Shown in pieces: positions 9,101-17,147 of a stretch of DNA of 64,000 nt. The notes below the pieces were generated by a model that was not told where the DNA came from, ran no database searches, and saw only the letters and a list, made by a program, of their open reading frames with translations. Each line of letters starts with the position of its first letter. Position 1 is the stretch's first letter. The DNA lies in contig CAIVDC010000008.1 of NCBI GenBank assembly GCA_903904605.1, positions 118,849 to 182,848 on the forward strand, in the 5' to 3' direction. The DNA comes from an uncultured Sterolibacterium sp. (GTDB taxonomy: Bacteria > Pseudomonadota > Gammaproteobacteria > Burkholderiales > Rhodocyclaceae). A program made the position numbers and the translations under genes.

Positions 9101-9958
9101 CTAGAAGCCCAGGCTTTCCAGCAGGTCGTCGACCTGAGCCTGGTTGGTCACTACATCGGTGCGCCCCAGGGCATTGATCACCGGGCCGTTCAACAGGCCT
9201 GGCGCAGTCTCGGCGCGCAATTCCTCGGGCATCACCTCGAGCAGGAGTTTCAGCAGTTGCGCCTCCATGTGCTGGGCGATGTCGATCACCTTCTTGATCA
9301 CCTGGCCGGTGAGATCCTGGAAATCCTGGGCCATCATGATTTCGGTCAACTGCGCGTTGGTCGCGCGCGCCTCGATCGGCACCCGACGCAAGAAGGCATG
9401 GGTATCGGCAGCCAGCGCCTTGAATTCGTCGACCGAGGTCTGGTTGGCGAACACCTTCTCCCAGCGCTTGCCGAGCATCTCCGACTGGTTCTGCAACGCG
9501 TCCTGGATCGGCTTGGCGATGTCGGTGGCGTTCAGCACCTTGCTGGCCGCCTGCTCGGTCATCTGGGAAATGTAGGCCAGTCGCTGACGCGCATCGGGCA
9601 TCGACTTGGCTGCTTCGCCCAGCACCTTGTCGTAGCCCAGTTCGTGCAGAGAGTTGTGCAGTTCCCGGGTCATCAGGCCCAACCGGTTGAATACCGCACC
9701 GCTCTCCGACGGCTCCGGCGCGGGGCCGGCCGCCGGCCGCTGCGGCGCGGCGGAGGCCGCGGCGGGAGATGCCGAAGAGGAGGCGACGCTGTCGAACAAG
9801 GCCTGGAGATCGGCGGAATCGCCGGAAGCATCTCCGGCTGCGGCGGCAGCAGCGCGGACCTCAGCGGGCGGCGGCGCGCCGCCCGCTGAGATACTGTCGA
9901 ACAAGGACTGCAGATCCTCGCTGTCGCCTGATTCGTCGAACTTGATCGGTTTCGCCAT
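9101..9958 (-). CDS. cheZ: Protein phosphatase CheZ
   Basis: CheZ speeds dephosphorylation of CheY-P. The 285-residue protein has the helical hairpin with the catalytic segment around MMAQDFQDLTGQVIKKV, where Asp and Gln act on the CheY phosphoryl group. The C-terminal tail QAQVDDLLESLGF is the CheY-docking peptide. The start MAKPIKFDE is supported by AGGAG eight bases upstream. Unusually, the N-terminus has two copies of a GDSxDLQxLFDS motif (about residues 9-20 and 46-57), which resemble the docking tail. The gene lies between cheY and cheA. Confidence 0.95.
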   Translation of the reverse strand: MAKPIKFDESGDSEDLQSLFDSISAGGAPPPAEVRAAAAAAGDASGDSADLQALFDSVASSSASPAAASAAPQRPAAGPAPEPSESGAVFNRLGLMTRELHNSLHELGYDKVLGEAAKSMPDARQRLAYISQMTEQAASKVLNATDIAKPIQDALQNQSEMLGKRWEKVFANQTSVDEFKALAADTHAFLRRVPIEARATNAQLTEIMMAQDFQDLTGQVIKKVIDIAQHMEAQLLKLLLEVMPEELRAETAPGLLNGPVINALGRTDVVTNQAQVDDLLESLGF

Positions 9959-9980
9959 CTCGGGGTTGCTCCTAGTCGAC

Positions 9981-10382
9981 CTACGCGGAAGTGCCATCCA
10001 GCTTCGCGAAGATCTTGATCAGCTTCTCGTTCAGCGTCGCGGCCGTGAACGGCTTGACGATGTAGCCATGGGCACCGGACTGGGCGGCGGCGATGATGTT
10101 TTCCTTCTTCGCCTCGGCGGTGATCATCAACACCGGCAGATGTTTCAGGCTCGCGTCCGCGCGAATCGCCTGCAACAATTGCAGGCCGTCCATGTTGGGC
10201 ATGTTCCAGTCGGAGACGACGAAGTCGAATCCGCCGCCTTTCAGCTTCTGGAACGCGATGGCGCCGTCCTCGGCCTCGTCGGCATTGACGTAACCGAGTT
10301 CCTTGAGAAGGTTCCGGACGATGCGCCGCATCGTGGAAAAATCATCGACGACAAGGAACTTTATCTTGCTCGGATCTGGCAT
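9981..10382 (-). CDS. cheY: Chemotaxis response regulator CheY
   Basis: CheY is the diffusible receiver that binds the flagellar switch when phosphorylated by CheA. It is a stand-alone 133-residue receiver. The acidic pair is D13-D14, the phospho-acceptor is D58 in [11 protein letters not shown], with T88 in MITAE and K110 in YIVKPF. All catalytic positions are intact. It sits between cheV and cheZ. Confidence 0.96.
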   Translation of the reverse strand: MPDPSKIKFLVVDDFSTMRRIVRNLLKELGYVNADEAEDGAIAFQKLKGGGFDFVVSDWNMPNMDGLQLLQAIRADASLKHLPVLMITAEAKKENIIAAAQSGAHGYIVKPFTAATLNEKLIKIFAKLDGTSA

Positions 10383-10395
10383 GTGGCTCCCCAGC

Positions 10396-11388
10396 TCAGT
10401 CTCTATGAAGTTTCAACAGCAGCGGCCTGATCGTCTCGGCCAGGAACTCGGCGTCGAACTTGGCGACGTAGGCATCGACGCCGACGGCCTGGCCCATGGC
10501 GCGATTGGCTTCGGACGAAAGCGACGAATGCATCACCACCGGGATGCCGTTGAAACGCGGGTCGCTCTTGATATGTTTGGTCAGCACATAGCCGTCCATT
10601 TCCGGCATCTCGGCGTCGACCAGGATCAGTTGCACTTCGTCGCGCAGATCCTGTTCGGCCTGCTGCGCGTGCGCGGCCATGCCCGACAGGCGGGTCCATG
10701 CCTCCATGCCGTTGACCGCATGCTTGTGCTTGGCGCCGACCTTGTCGAGCACTTCGGCGATTTTCTTCCGTGCCACCGCCGAGTCGTCGACGAAGAAGAC
10801 GTTGTAGTCCACGCTGGCGTCCAGCTTTTCCAGGTCGCCGACCGGCGCCTCGCCAAAGGTATTGGCGAGAATTTGCTCGACGTCGAGGATGGAAACCAGC
10901 TTGCCTTCCGACGTCTCGGTGCCCGGCAATTCGGTGATGGCGGTGATGAAGTGGCCGCTGCCGCCGCTGATCACCGTGTCCGGCGCGCGCACCTTGTCCC
11001 AATCGACGCGAATGATGCGATCCACGGCGTGCACCAGAAAGCCCAGGGTGCGCTTGCTGTACTCGGTCACCATCATCGCGGCGCCCAGGCCTGCCGGCGC
11101 ATCGGCCAGGCCCATCGTGCGCGCCAGGGACAGCACCGGGATGACGTTGCCGCGCAGGCTGATCAGCCCTTCCACGCCGGCCGGCATGTTCGGCGCCTTG
11201 GTGATCTGCGGCGTCTTGCTGACTTCGCGCACCTTGAACACGTTGATGCCGAAGGTTTCGTGCGTGCCCAGCGAAAACAACAGGATCTCCATGCGATTGG
11301 AGCCTGCCAGCTTGGTGCGCGCATCGACGGACTCCAGCAGGGTATTGCCACCCTTGGGGACTGCACTCAGGGCATCTTGTCGATTCAT
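10396..11388 (-). CDS. cheV: Chemotaxis coupling protein CheV (copy 1)
   Basis: CheV couples receptors to CheA through a CheW-like domain and carries a receiver that can take phosphate. The 330 residues comprise a CheW-like domain (residues about 30-180: [37 protein letters not shown]) and a receiver ([27 protein letters not shown] with the phospho-acceptor Asp). It is a tandem paralogue of the next gene upstream; the two share domain order and many motifs. With CheW absent here, the CheV pair may supply coupling. Confidence 0.93.
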   Translation of the reverse strand: MNRQDALSAVPKGGNTLLESVDARTKLAGSNRMEILLFSLGTHETFGINVFKVREVSKTPQITKAPNMPAGVEGLISLRGNVIPVLSLARTMGLADAPAGLGAAMMVTEYSKRTLGFLVHAVDRIIRVDWDKVRAPDTVISGGSGHFITAITELPGTETSEGKLVSILDVEQILANTFGEAPVGDLEKLDASVDYNVFFVDDSAVARKKIAEVLDKVGAKHKHAVNGMEAWTRLSGMAAHAQQAEQDLRDEVQLILVDAEMPEMDGYVLTKHIKSDPRFNGIPVVMHSSLSSEANRAMGQAVGVDAYVAKFDAEFLAETIRPLLLKLHRD

Positions 11389-11403
11389 CGCCGGTCTCCT
11401 GCT

Positions 11404-12366
11404 TCAGTCGCCCTGCAACTTGTTGTTGATGACAAGGCGGGCAAGGGTTTCCGCCAGCCGTTGCGGCTCGAACTTGGGCACGTACTCATCGACCCCGACA
11501 GAGAGGCCGAGTTGCTGGTTGGAGCTTCCGGAGAGCGAAGAATGCATGATTACCGGGATCCCGACGAAACGCGGATCGCTCTTGATGTTCTTGGTCAGAA
11601 TGAAGCCGTCCATCTCCGGCATCTCGACGTCGGTCAGCACCGCCTGCACCAGGTCGCTCACCGGCTTGCCGGCACTCGTTGCGTAGGCCGCGACCTTCTG
11701 CAATTCGTCCCAGGCGGCGCGACCGTTGACCGAGCCGACATATTTGATGCCGAGCGCGTCCAGCGTACGGGTAATTTGCGAGCGCGCCACCGACGAGTCA
11801 TCGGCGAAGAACACGGTCACGTCGTCGTCGGCGATCCGCTTGAGATCCTTGAACATGAAGGCGTCGTCGTACTTGGTGGTCTCCGACAGGACACGCTCGA
11901 CATCGAGCATCATCACCAGGCAGCCGTCGGGCAGTTCGGTCACCGCCGTCACCAGGCCGCCCAGGTTGGAGGTCAGCATTTCCGGCGGCACCCGCATCTG
12001 CGACCAGTCCAGGCGCAGGATGGTGTCCACGGCCTCGACCAGGAAGCCCTGAGTGTGACCGTTGTATTCGGTGACGATCATCACCTCGCGCGGCGTCTCC
12101 GAAGGCATGCCGATATATTCGGCCAGATCGACCACCGGCACCAGCGCGCCGCGCAGCGAAACCATGCCCTTCACCGCGGCGGTCATTTCGGGCGCGGCGG
12201 TGATCGCCGGGGTGCGCATCACCTCGCGCACCTTGAAGACGTTGATCCCGAAGGTCTCGCGCCTGCCGGTGCGGCTATCGACGCCGAGCGCGAACAGCAG
12301 GATTTCCAGCTTGTTGGTGCCGGCCAGCCTGGTTCGTGCATCGATATTCTTCAACATTTCGGACAT
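11404..12366 (-). CDS. cheV: Chemotaxis coupling protein CheV (copy 2)
   Basis: This is the second CheV, 320 residues: a CheW-like domain ([37 protein letters not shown]) followed by a receiver (VFFADDSSVARSQI, AVLTDVEMPEMDGFILT). The start MSEMLKNIDARTRLAG follows GAAGGGGACGCA, an acceptable ribosome-binding site. It lies 15 bases before copy 1 and 180 bases after cheB, a gap that could hold a promoter. Tandem CheV genes suggest divided receptor specificity or a phosphate sink. Confidence 0.93.
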   Translation of the reverse strand: MSEMLKNIDARTRLAGTNKLEILLFALGVDSRTGRRETFGINVFKVREVMRTPAITAAPEMTAAVKGMVSLRGALVPVVDLAEYIGMPSETPREVMIVTEYNGHTQGFLVEAVDTILRLDWSQMRVPPEMLTSNLGGLVTAVTELPDGCLVMMLDVERVLSETTKYDDAFMFKDLKRIADDDVTVFFADDSSVARSQITRTLDALGIKYVGSVNGRAAWDELQKVAAYATSAGKPVSDLVQAVLTDVEMPEMDGFILTKNIKSDPRFVGIPVIMHSSLSGSSNQQLGLSVGVDEYVPKFEPQRLAETLARLVINNKLQGD

Positions 12367-12546
12367 TGCGTCCCCTTCCTGGCAGCGACCGCCCCGGAAA
12401 TCCCGGACGATCCTCATCTGCATTTCGTAATATTGTCGGCGATTATAGCTTGAAAAGGTTCAATACCTCGCCCCCGAGGGTGGGTCAACGGCAGTTGCAG
12501 CCGGTCCTTGAGTTTACCTTTGCCCTTTCCGGATCGCGGTGCAAAC

Positions 12547-13203
12547 TCAAGCCCGCAGGCGCTGGATAATGCGTCCGGCAATCTGATCGAGCGGCACCAC
12601 CTCGTCGACCGCGCCGATCAGTGCCGCCTCGCGCGGCATGCCGTAGACCACGCAGGAATCCTGCCCCTGGCCGATGTTCCAGGCTCCGGCCTGGCGCATC
12701 TCGAGCAGTCCCCTGGCGCCATCCTTGCCCATGCCGGTCAGGATCACGCCGACGGCGTTGCCGCGGGCGTGGGCCGCGACCGACTCGAACAGGACATCGA
12801 CCGACGGTCGATGTCGATTGACCGGCGCGGCCCGGGAGAGCTCGGTGACGTAGCCGTTGCCGCTTTTCTTCACCAGCAGGTGGGAGTGCCCCGGCGCCAG
12901 ATAGGCATGTCCCGGCAGGATGTGCTCGCCGCCTCTGGATTCGATCACCTCCACCCGCGACAGGCTGTCCAGGCGTTTGGCGAAGGAGGCGGTGAAGGAC
13001 TCCGGCATGTGCTGGACGATGACGATGCCCGGGACATCTTCGGGCAGGCCGGCGAGCACGTCCTTGATCGCCTCCGTGCCGCCGGTCGAGGCGCCGATGG
13101 CGATCAGCTGCCACTCCTGTCCGCGGCCGGTGAAAGGTCTCGGGCGCGAATGCGCCGGGGCCGCTGCCGCTTCGCCGTCAGCGCTTGCGGTCCGAACGTT
13201 CAT
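12547..13203 (-). CDS. cheB: Receiver-less CheB-type methylesterase
   Basis: CheB removes methyl groups from (and deamidates) chemoreceptors. Only the catalytic domain is present: Ser in [11 protein letters not shown], His in [16 protein letters not shown], and Asp in [14 protein letters not shown] form the triad. Ordinary CheB is about 350 residues with an N-terminal receiver; here 218 residues remain, and only about 35 precede the catalytic domain. I use the ATG giving [10 protein letters not shown]; another ATG 13 codons upstream would deepen the overlap with cheR. There is no phospho-acceptor, so activity cannot be controlled by CheA in the usual way. Confidence 0.92.
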   Translation of the reverse strand: MNVRTASADGEAAAAPAHSRPRPFTGRGQEWQLIAIGASTGGTEAIKDVLAGLPEDVPGIVIVQHMPESFTASFAKRLDSLSRVEVIESRGGEHILPGHAYLAPGHSHLLVKKSGNGYVTELSRAAPVNRHRPSVDVLFESVAAHARGNAVGVILTGMGKDGARGLLEMRQAGAWNIGQGQDSCVVYGMPREAALIGAVDEVVPLDQIAGRIIQRLRA

Positions 13204-14047
13204 AGACGGTACGCCCCTGTGAGCGGAAAAGATCGAGGGCATGAACGAAGCTTTCGGAATGACCGGCGTAGAGCAATCCGTCCTCGCGCAGCAGGGGCTG
13301 AAACTTCTTCAGGATGCCGTACTGCGTCGGCTTGTCGAAGTAGATCATCACGTTGCGGCAGAACAGCGCATCGAACGGACCTTGCATCGGCCAACGCGCA
13401 TCGAGCAGATTCACCCGGGCGAAGCTCAGCAGTTTCTGCAGTTCCGGCCGTACCCGGAACTGGCCTTGCTGCGCCCCCGTGCCCTTGACGAAGAACTGGC
13501 GCAGCCGCTCGGGATCCAGCTTGTCGACGCGCTCCTCGGCATAGATGCCCCGCGCGGCCGTCTCCAGGACATTGGTGTCGATGTCGCTGGCGAAAATGGT
13601 CACCGGCGGGGTCAGGGTCTTGAAGGCCTCGCAGGCGGTGATCGCGAGCGTATACGGCTCTTCCCCGGTGGACGCGGCGGAGCACCAGATACGGAAGGGT
13701 CTGTGCTTGCTGCGCGCCATCTGTTGGGCCAGAAGGACGAAGTGATGCGCCTCGCGGAAGAAGGAGGTGAGGTTGGTGGTCAGCGAGTTGGTGAAGGTTT
13801 CCCATTCCTTCTCGTCGCCGCGCTCAAGGTGCGTCAGGTACTGGGCGAAGGTGGTGTAGCCGTGCGCCCGAAGCCGCCGCGCCAGGCGGCTGTAGACCAT
13901 GTCCTGCTTCGCCGGCGAAAGCGAGATGCCGGCGCGGTCGTAAATCAGTTTGCGCACGCGCTCGAAGTCATCCGCCGTGAAGTGGAACTCGCGCGGCGAA
14001 GAACTCGGCGCACCGGGCAGCGCGGCGGGGCGCGCATTGTCAGACAC
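13178..14047 (-). CDS. cheR: Chemoreceptor methyltransferase CheR
   Basis: CheR methylates receptor glutamates using S-adenosylmethionine. The 289-residue protein has the all-alpha N-terminal domain ([20 protein letters not shown]) and the SAM-binding domain ([19 protein letters not shown], and [17 protein letters not shown]). The length is typical. It lies 45 bases after motB and overlaps the start of cheB, so the opposing methylation enzymes are coupled in translation. Confidence 0.96.
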   Translation of the reverse strand: MSDNARPAALPGAPSSSPREFHFTADDFERVRKLIYDRAGISLSPAKQDMVYSRLARRLRAHGYTTFAQYLTHLERGDEKEWETFTNSLTTNLTSFFREAHHFVLLAQQMARSKHRPFRIWCSAASTGEEPYTLAITACEAFKTLTPPVTIFASDIDTNVLETAARGIYAEERVDKLDPERLRQFFVKGTGAQQGQFRVRPELQKLLSFARVNLLDARWPMQGPFDALFCRNVMIYFDKPTQYGILKKFQPLLREDGLLYAGHSESFVHALDLFRSQGRTVYERSDRKR

Positions 14048-14092
14048 CGGCGGCCCTCCAGGCGGGGATCGGCGGCAAAGGACGGTCCATGC

Positions 14093-15007
14093 TCAACGCG
14101 CGGCGGGCGTGCCGGCCGCGACCGGCGGCTGCGACTGCCCCTTTCCCTCGCGCCAGATGGCATCCTCGGTCTTCTTGTTCATGACGATGATGCTGATGCG
14201 GCGGTTGATCGCGGAAAACGGATCGTTCTTGTCGAAGGGGACCGCCGAGGCCAGCCCGACCACGCGCATCACCTTGTCTTCGTCCATGCCCCCGGCGATC
14301 AGCTCGCGCCGGGAAGCGTTGGCCCGTGCGGCGGAAAGCTCCCAGTTGCCCCAGCCCTTGTCGCCGCCGGCATAAGGCGTGGCGTCGGTATGACCGGACA
14401 GGCTGATCTTGTTTTCGACGCCGTTCAGGGCGCGGCCTATCTGGTGCAGGATTTCGCGGGTGTAGGGCTTGAGTTCGGCGCTCGAGGAATCGAACATCGG
14501 CCTGTTCTTTTCGTCCACGATCTGGATGCGCAGGCCCTCGTCGGTAATATCGATCAGCAATTGGTTCTTGAACTGCCTGAGATTCACATTGCTGTCGATC
14601 ATTTGCTCGATCCGCCCTTTCAGACCCGACAGCCGCTCCGCCTCGAGCTTTTCCTCTTCCTGCGTCAGGGCCTGGAGATTGATCGTCCGCTTCGGCGCCT
14701 CGATGTCGCCGCGCTTGACCTGGCCGTTGGTCCGGGTCAGGTCCTGGCCGCCGCCGCGCAGGATGCTGGAGGAATCGCCGCTGTCCGCGCCGCCCTGCAG
14801 CGCCACCTTGAGCGGCGTCTGGAAATACTCGGCGACGCCTTTGAGATCGCCCTTGGAGGCGTTGCCCAACAGCCACATCAGCAGGAAAAAGGCCATCATT
14901 GCCGTGACGAAGTCGGCGTAGGCGATCTTCCAGGCGCCGCCGTGACTGCCGCCGGCGACCTTCTTGATGCGCTTGACGACTATCGGCTGCTGGGAATTGT
15001 CGCTCAC
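14093..15007 (-). CDS. motB: Flagellar motor protein MotB
   Basis: MotB anchors the stator to peptidoglycan and carries the ion-binding Asp. A single N-terminal membrane helix contains the conserved residue D32 (AYADFVTAMMAFFLLMWLLG). A periplasmic linker follows, then an OmpA-like domain (ISLSGHTDATPY, NWELSAARANASRREL, NRRISIIVM). The 304-residue length is normal. It starts 33 bases after motA. The Ala-Asp-Phe context at the ion site resembles proton-type MotB, but I cannot settle the coupling ion from sequence. Confidence 0.95.
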   Translation of the reverse strand: MSDNSQQPIVVKRIKKVAGGSHGGAWKIAYADFVTAMMAFFLLMWLLGNASKGDLKGVAEYFQTPLKVALQGGADSGDSSSILRGGGQDLTRTNGQVKRGDIEAPKRTINLQALTQEEEKLEAERLSGLKGRIEQMIDSNVNLRQFKNQLLIDITDEGLRIQIVDEKNRPMFDSSSAELKPYTREILHQIGRALNGVENKISLSGHTDATPYAGGDKGWGNWELSAARANASRRELIAGGMDEDKVMRVVGLASAVPFDKNDPFSAINRRISIIVMNKKTEDAIWREGKGQSQPPVAAGTPAAR

Positions 15008-15040
15008 GTTCCTGCTCTCATGACTGGACTGGAAACGGCC

Positions 15041-15901
15041 TTACTTGCCCTTGCGGCTCTTCACTTCTTCCTCAAGTTCCAGGAAGCCCGGCCGTTCGGT
15101 CGAGTAGAGCACCTTGCGACCGAACTCGATCGCCACCTGCGGGGCGTAGCCGTTCATGCTGGCGAGCAGGGTCACCTTCATGCACTGGAGCATCTTGGAG
15201 GATTCATTCAGCTTGTGCTCGAGCGTGTTGGCCAGGGGGCCGACAAAGCCGTACGAGAGCAGGATACCGAGGAAGGTGCCGACCAGCGCCGCGGCGATCA
15301 GCTTGCCCAGTTCCGCCGGCGGGATGCCGACCGATTCCATGGTATGGACGACGCCCATCACCGCCGCGATGATGCCGAAGGCCGGCAGGGCGTCGGCCAC
15401 CTTGGCCAGCGCATGGATCGGCACCTCGCCCTCGTGGTGGTGGGTTTCGATTTCGTTGTCCATCAGGTTCTCGATCTCGAAGGCATTGAGATTGCCGCCC
15501 ACCATCATCCGCAGATAGTCGGTCAGAAACTCCAGCGCATGGTGATCGCCGGCGATCGCCGGGTACTTCGAGAAGATCGCGCTCTCCGCCGGTGTCTCGA
15601 CGTCGCGCTCGATCGACATCAGGCCTTCCTTGCGCACCTTGGAAAGAATTTCGTAGAGCATCGCCAGGAGGTCTACGTACATCGCCTTGGTGTAGCGCGA
15701 GCCCTTGAGGACGGTCGGTAGCGCGGCCAGGGTGGCCTTGACGACTTTCGGGTTGTTGGCGACCAGGAAGGTGCCGAGGCCGGCGCCGCCGATGGACATC
15801 AGCTCGTAGGGCTGGAGCAGGGCGGCGAGGTGGCCGCCGCCGAGCGCGAAGCTGCCGAAAATGGCGCCCAGGACCACGAGGTATCCGATGATGACAAACA
15901 T
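15041..15901 (-). CDS. motA: Flagellar motor stator protein MotA
   Basis: MotA forms the proton-conducting stator with MotB. There are 286 residues and four membrane segments: VIIGYLVVLGAIFGSFALGG, the next around LMSIGGAGLGTFLVA, then ALPAFGIIAAVMGVVHTM and KLIAAALVGTFLGILLSYGF. The large cytoplasmic loop between helices 2 and 3 carries charged residues expected to contact the rotor. It heads the motAB-che unit. An inverted repeat lies about 75-100 bases upstream. Confidence 0.96.
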   Translation of the reverse strand: MFVIIGYLVVLGAIFGSFALGGGHLAALLQPYELMSIGGAGLGTFLVANNPKVVKATLAALPTVLKGSRYTKAMYVDLLAMLYEILSKVRKEGLMSIERDVETPAESAIFSKYPAIAGDHHALEFLTDYLRMMVGGNLNAFEIENLMDNEIETHHHEGEVPIHALAKVADALPAFGIIAAVMGVVHTMESVGIPPAELGKLIAAALVGTFLGILLSYGFVGPLANTLEHKLNESSKMLQCMKVTLLASMNGYAPQVAIEFGRKVLYSTERPGFLELEEEVKSRKGK

Positions 15902-15976
15902 GCGCCGCTTTCCCCCCGCTCCGAATATTGTTCTCCGGACTCCTGCCTATGAGGAAGGCCAAGCGAATCCGCGGAA

Positions 15977-16001
15977 CCGCCATGATAGCTTCAAATGGCG
16001 G
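15977..16001 (-). promoter_or_regulatory. Inverted repeat upstream of motA
   Basis: Perfect 7-base arms CCGCCAT / ATGGCGG are separated by 11 bases, about 76-100 bases before motA. On the plus strand the right arm reads AAATGGCGGAA, which shares the AATGGC-x-GAA core of the enterobacterial FlhD4C2 half-site. Binding by FlhDC is an inference. Confidence 0.4.
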
Positions 16002-16064
16002 AAGACACTATTGGAAGCCGGGATACCGGGTAAGGCGATCCGGACCGGCACCGACAACAGCGGC

Positions 16065-16613
16065 TCAGGCGCTGGCCTGCAAGGCCGCCGCATTGGCGGC
16101 GCGACGCGTCTTGCCGGCCCGTGCCGGCACATTGCACAGGCCGCAGACATAGCCCTTGACGGGATCGTAGGCATGGGTGACGAACTGCCCTCGACAGGAC
16201 TTGCAGGTCGCCATCTGCAACATGCTGGCATCGAAGAAACGCACCATGGTCCAGGCACGGGTCAGGGAAAGCACGGTTTCCATGTCGTTGCGCCGGACCT
16301 GGTCGAGGTACAGCCGGAATGCCTTGACGGTGACGTCCAGGCCTCGCAGCTGCGTGTTCTCGCGCAGGAAGCGGTGATAAGCCATGAACAGCGAGGCATG
16401 GATATTCGGTTGCCAGGTCATGAACCAGTCGGTCGAGAAAGGCAGCATGCCCTTGGGCGGGGATTCCCCGCGAACTTCCTTGTAGAGCTTGAGCAGGCGC
16501 TCGCGGCTCAACTTGGTTTCAACCTCAAGCAATTGAAGACGGGCGCCAAGCTCGATCAGTTCGACGGCCAGGCGAATATCCCTCGCCTCCGAGATAACGG
16601 ACTTATTGCGCAT
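16065..16613 (-). CDS. flhC: Flagellar transcriptional activator FlhC
   Basis: FlhC, with FlhD, forms the FlhD4C2 activator of class II flagellar promoters. The 182-residue protein has the DNA-binding helical region and the zinc-binding cysteines CKSC...CGLC (CKSCRGQF and YVCGLCNVP) near residues 137-161. Its length is close to E. coli FlhC (about 190). It follows flhD by 16 bases and is read in the same direction as the whole flagellar cluster. Confidence 0.96.
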   Translation of the reverse strand: MRNKSVISEARDIRLAVELIELGARLQLLEVETKLSRERLLKLYKEVRGESPPKGMLPFSTDWFMTWQPNIHASLFMAYHRFLRENTQLRGLDVTVKAFRLYLDQVRRNDMETVLSLTRAWTMVRFFDASMLQMATCKSCRGQFVTHAYDPVKGYVCGLCNVPARAGKTRRAANAAALQASA

Positions 16614-16629
16614 AGGATTCTCCGCTTCG

Positions 16630-16947
16630 TCATGCCATGGATTCGACCGGCTTGCCGGCGGCGAGGATCACCGCATGCATGTGCCCGATGCTGCGATCGC
16701 GCTCATGATTGGCAAGCAGGTTGAGCAACAGCGTGTCGTCGAAGCGGAAGTTGCACAACAGCATGTTGGAGCCGGCCATCTTCAGCACTTGGCCGGGCGT
16801 CAGATGGTCCAGCATATCGGCAATCTCTTCGCTGATGCCGAGACGGAAAATAGCCGTCTCGCGGTCGGCGCGGATCATGTTCTGCGCCAGCATCAGGTAG
16901 GCAAGATTGACTTCCTTTATGTCATTGTAGGTGTCAGTCGTTTTCAT
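16630..16947 (-). CDS. flhD: Flagellar transcriptional activator FlhD
   Basis: FlhD is the partner subunit of FlhC and contacts RNA polymerase. The small helical protein (about 105 residues) has the characteristic segments DIKEVNLAYLMLAQNMI and LLCNFRFDDTLLLNLLANH. Two ATG codons stand side by side. AGGAG is only three bases from the first but six from the second, so I use the second; the difference is one residue. It is the first gene of the flhDC pair. Confidence 0.95.
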   Translation of the reverse strand: MKTTDTYNDIKEVNLAYLMLAQNMIRADRETAIFRLGISEEIADMLDHLTPGQVLKMAGSNMLLCNFRFDDTLLLNLLANHERDRSIGHMHAVILAAGKPVESMA

Positions 16948-17085
16948 CATGCGCTCCTTGGGTTGCCCCGCGCTGCAAGCTTGAATCTTGCGGCAAGCCC
17001 GGGGACGAACACATTGTGGGGCGAGACGTCAACAATAACTATCGGGGAGACACGGGATTTGACGTAAGAACAACTTCCGACCGAC

Positions 17086-17106
17086 TTGTAAGGTTTTATC
17101 TTACAA
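17086..17106 (-). promoter_or_regulatory. Inverted repeat in the flhDC upstream region
   Basis: A perfect 7-7-7 inverted repeat (TTGTAAG / CTTACAA) lies about 140 bases upstream of flhD in an A+T-rich stretch (17080-17150) that contrasts with the GC-rich surroundings. It has no U-tract, so an operator or promoter-region site controlling flhDC is more likely than a terminator. The rest of the 200-base gap holds no gene. Confidence 0.4.
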
Positions 17107-17147
17107 ATATCAGACATTAAGTTGTTTTAATTGAGTATTTACCGTAT

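Noticed and set aside
10303..12453. 716-codon open frame on the plus strand
   Set aside because: It is antisense to the two cheV genes and shows an internal repeat only because the two CheV genes are paralogues.
13241..15721. 826-codon open frame on the plus strand
   Set aside because: It is antisense to cheR, motB and motA, which are unmistakable; long shadow frames are expected at this base composition.
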